From positions 3,650,501-3,714,500 of the forward strand of contig NZ_CP068983.1 of NCBI RefSeq assembly GCF_016801025.1: a DNA stretch of 64,000 nt. Direction: 5' to 3'. Every line of letters begins with the position of its first letter. Position 1 is the first letter of the stretch. Shown here piece after piece: positions 60,728 to 64,000 of the stretch. The notes beneath the pieces were generated by a model. That model worked only from the letters and a program-made list of their open reading frames with translations, was not told where the DNA came from and did not search any database. Source of the DNA: Paradevosia shaoguanensis (lineage in GTDB: Bacteria; Pseudomonadota; Alphaproteobacteria; Rhizobiales; Devosiaceae). Made by a program: the position numbers and the translations under genes.

Positions 60728-61434
60728 CCACGCTGTTCCAATCACGGGACGAACCCATCAGGCTCGTCGTCATCAATGCGGGCGTCAGCGATCCGTCCTC
60801 GACGCGCATGCTTGCCGATCGCATCGCCCAGAAGAGCCTTGACCGGCTTTCGGCCGCTGGCTTTGCCACCTCGCTCAGCATCATCGATCTTGCGCCGCTG
60901 GCCGTAGATATTGCCAAAGCGATCGTCGCCGGCTTTCCGGGCGAAAAGGTGCAGGCGGCGATCGACACGCTGGCCCGAGCCGATGCCGTCATCGCGGCTA
61001 CTCCGGTCTACAAGGCCGGGATCAGCGGGCTCTTCAAGTCGTTCATCGATCTCATCGACAACGACCTGCTGATCGCCAAGCCCGTCGTCCTCGCGGCGAC
61101 TGCCGGCACGGCGCGCCACGCCATGGTCGGAGACGAGCAGATGCGGCCGCTTTTCGCTTTCCTGCGAGCCATGGCAATGCCGACCTCGGTCTTCGCGGCG
61201 CCGGAAGATTGGGCGGCGCCCGAGCTTGGCACGCGGATCGATCGGGTTGCCGGCGAGTTGACCCAGTTCGTGGCCAGCGGCGTCGGCCGTGCCATCGCCG
61301 ATGCCGGCTGGAACGGTTATCAGCATCAGTTCGGCGGCAATGCTATACAGGCCGAGCGGAAGGCCGAGGATGTCAATCTCGACACGGACCTGATGCGCCT
61401 GGCTGCGGGCGGGAGCCTTTCTTCGGAGATGTAG
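60724..61434 (+). CDS. NADPH-dependent FMN reductase, CE1759-like
   Basis: Flavodoxin-like reductase (236 aa), supplies FMNH2 to the monooxygenase. Motifs: RLVVINAGVSDPSSTRMLAD, ADAVIAATPVYKAGISGLFK (the FMN loop P-x-Y), and LAATAGTARHAM. Start is GTG at 60724 overlapping the MarR stop. The C-terminal NLDTDLMRLAAGG tail fits the CE1759 family. Confidence 0.9.
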   Translation: MTTLFQSRDEPIRLVVINAGVSDPSSTRMLADRIAQKSLDRLSAAGFATSLSIIDLAPLAVDIAKAIVAGFPGEKVQAAIDTLARADAVIAATPVYKAGISGLFKSFIDLIDNDLLIAKPVVLAATAGTARHAMVGDEQMRPLFAFLRAMAMPTSVFAAPEDWAAPELGTRIDRVAGELTQFVASGVGRAIADAGWNGYQHQFGGNAIQAERKAEDVNLDTDLMRLAAGGSLSSEM

Positions 61435-61436
61435 CA

Positions 61437-62171
61437 ATGGGTTGGGAAGCGTTGAGGCAGTGGGGGAGCGACGCGGCGCGGATCGAGAAGCTCAGCGGCG
61501 GCTCCTCCAACGATGTGTGGCGCGTTCGTGTGCACGGGCGCGTCGCAGTCGCACGGCTCGGCACGAGAAGCGATGCGGATCTTGCCTGGGAGAGCCGGTT
61601 GCTTTTGCATCTCGATCGCGAAGGCCTCGCCGTGCCGGTGCCTATCCCGACAACCGATGGCCGGCTGTTCGCCGACGGTCTGACTGTCATGGAATATATG
61701 GAAGGCGGCCCGCCGCAGAATGCGGACGATTGGCGGCGCGTCGCCGAGACGCTTCGCCGCCTGCATGAACTGACCCGTGATTGGCCACAACGCCCGGGCT
61801 GGAAGTCATCGACCGATCTCCTCCGGGCCGAAACCGGGACGCGGATCGACCTCACGGCCATGCCGGCCGAAGCGGTTGCGCGGTGCCGGGCAGCCTGGGC
61901 GCGGCTCGCAGGGCGCGAGACCTGCGCCGTTCATGGCAATCCCGACAATCCCGGCAACGTCCGTATCACCCCGGATCGCGTGGCGCTGATCGATTGGGAC
62001 GAGGCGCATGTCGACGTTCCCGATCTCGACCTGGTGCTGCCCTTCAACGGCGGCGGACTTGAAGGCGCCGCGCTGGATAGCGCCAGGCAAGCATCGGCAG
62101 CCTGGGAGGCCGCCGTTTGCTGGCAGGATGACTATTCCGTGCGACGGCTCGCGGAGGTTCGACCGGTCTGA
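61437..62171 (+). CDS. Phosphotransferase-family (APH-fold) protein with variant catalytic loop
   Basis: 244-residue APH/ChoK-like kinase fold. N-lobe: IEKLSGGSSNDVWRVRVHGR; hinge LTVMEYMEGGPPQ; helix LRRLHELTRDWP; catalytic loop CAVHGNPDNPGNVRI; DFG-like Asp in ALIDWDEAHVDVPDLDL. The loop has HGN, then Pro-Asp-Asn before PGN, where classical members have HGD-x(2)-PGN: an altered or shifted catalytic Asp. Two bp after the reductase stop, so possibly the last gene of that operon. Substrate unknown. Confidence 0.82.
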   Translation: MGWEALRQWGSDAARIEKLSGGSSNDVWRVRVHGRVAVARLGTRSDADLAWESRLLLHLDREGLAVPVPIPTTDGRLFADGLTVMEYMEGGPPQNADDWRRVAETLRRLHELTRDWPQRPGWKSSTDLLRAETGTRIDLTAMPAEAVARCRAAWARLAGRETCAVHGNPDNPGNVRITPDRVALIDWDEAHVDVPDLDLVLPFNGGGLEGAALDSARQASAAWEAAVCWQDDYSVRRLAEVRPV

Positions 62172-62180
62172 GCGGGGCGC

Positions 62181-62211
62181 TTGACCTTCCCATTGTTGGA
62201 AGGATTAAGCA
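62181..62211 (+). promoter_or_regulatory. CueR-type copper promoter of cueR
   Basis: TTGACC -35 box, 19-bp spacer, TAAGCA -10. The spacer has CCTTCC-N7-GGAAGG, the CueR operator. Nearly the same as the E. coli copA promoter (with the typical 19-bp MerR-family spacer). Autoregulation by CueR under copper. Confidence 0.85.
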
Positions 62212-62249
62212 CATGTCGAAACGCGATTTTCGGCAAGACGGAGTGCATC

Positions 62250-62714
62250 ATGAACATCGGAGAAGCATCGAAGGCCAGCGGAGTGTCCACCAAGATGATC
62301 CGCTACTACGAGAGCATCGGCCTGATCAAAGCGCCACTGCGCACCGAATCCGGCTACCGGGTCTACAGCGAGGCGGAGGTGCATTCGCTGCGGTTCATCA
62401 GCCAGGCTCGCGATCTTGGGTTCTCGGTAGAGCAAATGGGCGATCTCCTCGCGCTCTGGCGCGATCGGGGAAGGGCGAGTGCCGATGTAAAGGCCATTGC
62501 TTCGTCCCACATCGGGGAGCTCGAGGCGAAGGTGAAGTCGCTCCAATCCATGATCGGCAGCCTTCGGCATCTTGCCGACCACTGCCAGGGCGACGATCGT
62601 CCGGATTGCCCGATCATCGAAGGTTTCGCCACCGGGCGGGCGCCGCGCAATATCAAGCGTTTTCCGCGTTTCGGCGTCACGGACATCGTGCCCGCTCGCA
62701 GCCGGGCGCGGTAA
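62250..62714 (+). CDS. cueR: Cu(I)-responsive MerR-type regulator CueR
   Basis: 154-residue MerR regulator. Winged helix: MNIGEASKASGVSTKMIRYY, then RTESGYRVYSEAEVHSLRFI; coiled-coil dimerisation helix LEAKVKSLQSMIGSLRHLA; metal loop Cys112-x7-Cys120 (HCQGDDRPDC). Ser77 marks the monovalent-ion class (Cu+, Ag+). Start ATG 62250. It is preceded by a CueR-type promoter and faces copZ. Confidence 0.93.
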   Translation: MNIGEASKASGVSTKMIRYYESIGLIKAPLRTESGYRVYSEAEVHSLRFISQARDLGFSVEQMGDLLALWRDRGRASADVKAIASSHIGELEAKVKSLQSMIGSLRHLADHCQGDDRPDCPIIEGFATGRAPRNIKRFPRFGVTDIVPARSRAR

Positions 62715-62722
62715 GGGCTGAG

Positions 62723-62752
62723 GTCCTGGCGCGGCGTCGGCCGCACCAGGAC
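62723..62752. terminator. Hairpin between cueR and copZ
   Basis: GTCCTGG arm and CCAGGAC arm, with the inner pairs GCGGC / GCCGC. It lies between two converging genes (9 bp after cueR stop; 9 bp from copZ stop) and may terminate both. Confidence 0.7.
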
Positions 62753-62760
62753 AAATCCCG

Positions 62761-62955
62761 TCAGGCGGCGGCAGGGTAGCCGGCTTCCTCAAGCGCGGCG
62801 CGCAATGATGCCTCGCTGGCGCTGGTATCGATGATGACCTGGCGCTTGGCGGGATCGGCCGAAACGACCGCCTTGGAATCCACGGTCTGAAGGGCCTTCG
62901 TCACCGAGTTTGCGCAGCCGCCGCAGGTCATGTTGGGAATGTCGAAGCGAAGCAT
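62761..62955 (-). CDS. copZ: Copper chaperone CopZ (HMA domain)
   Basis: 64-residue heavy-metal-associated protein, single ferredoxin-like domain. The copper motif MTCGGC has Cys11 and Cys14. Carries Cu(I) to the export ATPase or to CueR. Start at MLRFDIPNMTC with GGAGTTCC upstream. Between the two copper genes; transcribed in the same direction as the multicopper oxidase gene, 71 bp after its end. Confidence 0.9.
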   Translation of the reverse strand: MLRFDIPNMTCGGCANSVTKALQTVDSKAVVSADPAKRQVIIDTSASEASLRAALEEAGYPAAA

Positions 62956-62986
62956 TTTTGGAACTCCTTTTCTGTTCGCTTCAAGA

Positions 62987-63017
62987 CAAATGGGGCTTCC
63001 AAGCGTTGCAAGGTCAA
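62987..63017 (-). promoter_or_regulatory. Candidate CueR box before copZ
   Basis: On the minus strand: TTGACC, then TTGCAACGCTTGGAAGC with the imperfect CCTT / GGAAG half-sites, then about 19-20 bp to a weak -10 (CATTTG). Compared with the cueR promoter it differs in the half-sites, so activity would be lower. Lies between the oxidase stop and copZ. Confidence 0.5.
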
Positions 63018-63026
63018 GGGCCTGGT

Positions 63027-64000
63027 TCACGTCTGGACGTCCACAATGCCCATCATCCCGAGCTTTTCGTGCTCGAGGATATGGCAGTGATACATGCGGG
63101 CGCCGGGCAGGTCCTGCCGCAGCAGGATACGGACGGTTTCGCCGGGTACGACGTTGACTGTGTCCTTCCACGCCGGGTAGGGCGCCTGGCTGACTGAGCC
63201 AGCTCGCTCACGCTCGATGACCTGGAACTGCGTGCCGTGGATATGAAACGGGTGGTCCATATCCGCGTCGTTGACGATTTCCCACAACTCGACCTGACCG
63301 ACCTTCGAGACCGTGTCGATGCGGTTCATGTCAAAGCTGACGCCGTTGATCAGGAACTTCATGCCGGCTGCAGGCATCGAAGAATGGTCCATGCCTTCCA
63401 TTCCGCCCCCCATTTCTTCGCTCAATACGAAGCGGCGCGTGACGGCGGGGTTTGCGAGCGCTGCTATGGTTCGCAATTCGCGCGGCAAGTCCGGCATGGG
63501 TTCGGCGAGATCGCCAGCTATTGAGGCGGTGAGCAGCGCAAGCCTGCTCTCATCGGGCTTTCCTGGTCCCATCCAGCCGCGATCGTATTCGAGCGCGGTG
63601 AGTGTGGCAGGGCCGGGGCTGTCGAATGCCGCGACGATCTCAACGCGCTCGCCGGGTGTGAGCAATATTTCATCGGCCGCGACCGGTGATTCCAGCAAGC
63701 CGCCATCCGTGCCGATGACGGTCATGCGCGCATTCTCGAATGCGAGGCGGAGAAACCTGGCATTGGTCGCATTGATGAGGCGGAACCTGCGTCGCTCGCC
63801 TACGCGCACCTCGATCTTCGGATTCTTCTGGCCGTTGGTCAGCACGTGATCGCCGATGCGCCCATTCATGAGGTCGACCGACGTGTTCGGAGCGATCGCC
63901 CCGTCGGCCGCGAGCCGGATATCGGTCAACAGGAGCACGGTATCGCCGTAGACGGCGGGGATCGGGTCGGCCTTCGGTTTGACCAGGAATACGCCGGCAA
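63027..64000 (-). CDS. Multicopper oxidase, CueO-like, 5' part outside the window
   Basis: C-terminal 323 residues of a multicopper oxidase. T1/T3 copper motifs at the C-terminus: HPFHIHGTQFQ and HCHILEHEKLGMMG. A Met-rich loop (GGGMEGMDHSSMPAAGM) is a hallmark of CueO-like cuprous oxidases. The frame runs open to the right edge of the window (AGVFLVKPKADPIPAVYG). Copper detoxification in the periplasm, oxidising Cu(I). With cueR and copZ it makes a copper-tolerance locus. Confidence 0.9.
   Translation of the reverse strand, partial: AGVFLVKPKADPIPAVYGDTVLLLTDIRLAADGAIAPNTSVDLMNGRIGDHVLTNGQKNPKIEVRVGERRRFRLINATNARFLRLAFENARMTVIGTDGGLLESPVAADEILLTPGERVEIVAAFDSPGPATLTALEYDRGWMGPGKPDESRLALLTASIAGDLAEPMPDLPRELRTIAALANPAVTRRFVLSEEMGGGMEGMDHSSMPAAGMKFLINGVSFDMNRIDTVSKVGQVELWEIVNDADMDHPFHIHGTQFQVIERERAGSVSQAPYPAWKDTVNVVPGETVRILLRQDLPGARMYHCHILEHEKLGMMGIVDVQT

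Overview
The window looks like chromosomal DNA of a GC-rich alphaproteobacterium, most likely of the order Hyphomicrobiales (Rhizobiales). The evidence is many ABC uptake operons with separate binding proteins, an HWE-type histidine kinase, a HutC-type GntR regulator, and a TGA-N9-TCA iron-responsive (RirA-type) site before an iron transporter. The abundant ccccgg / ccgggg hairpin repeats resemble those I associate with Devosia-like genomes; the genus is a guess. I see no rRNA, tRNA, CRISPR array, phage or transposase gene.

Layout. 1-8.0 kb: a peptide-type ABC importer (end of a binding protein, two permeases, two ATPases) transcribed with a small GAF protein and the two subunits of a hydantoinase/oxoprolinase, ending in a strong terminator. 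8.0-11.4 kb: single genes (GlsB-type membrane protein, VOC protein, nanE, a DEDDh exonuclease, fabA, a GntR regulator). 11.5-17.9 kb: a carbohydrate operon (GH4 enzyme, PfkB kinase, sugar-binding protein, amidohydrolase, two permeases) divergent from the GntR gene, with a DasR/NagR-like operator between them. 18.0-22.2 kb: aldo/keto reductase, an amino-acid-type ABC importer and a MarR regulator. 22.3-28.0 kb: metallopeptidase, azlCD with a divergent Lrp regulator, HWE sensor kinase, and a CPYC flavoprotein with an Rrf2 regulator.

28.0-30.2 kb is the most unusual stretch. Three copies (two full-length or near, one partial) of a TA-flanked, TIR-bearing, palindrome-rich element lie around a VOC gene and murB, and 105 bp of the murB 3' end are duplicated exactly. 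30.4-38.5 kb: an operon encoding an SsuABC-like importer with DUF1800 and DUF1501 genes in its middle, divergent from a cupin and a HisD-family dehydrogenase resembling HpsN; together they may be a sulfonate (or related anion) uptake and catabolism locus. 38.9-48.3 kb: mostly cell-envelope and miscellaneous genes, among them a secreted protein with six CxxxC repeats (probable beta-propeller), MepA, a two-gene ABC transporter and a DMT exporter.

48.3-52.0 kb: an fbpABC ferric-iron importer. 52.3-58.8 kb: VOC, DUF4037, GST and an RND pump with its adaptor. 59.0-61.4 kb: a two-component flavin monooxygenase (LLM enzyme, MarR, FMN reductase) behind a 16-bp palindrome. 61.4-64 kb: an APH-fold protein and a copper module (cueR with a near-canonical CueR promoter, copZ, and a multicopper oxidase running off the end).
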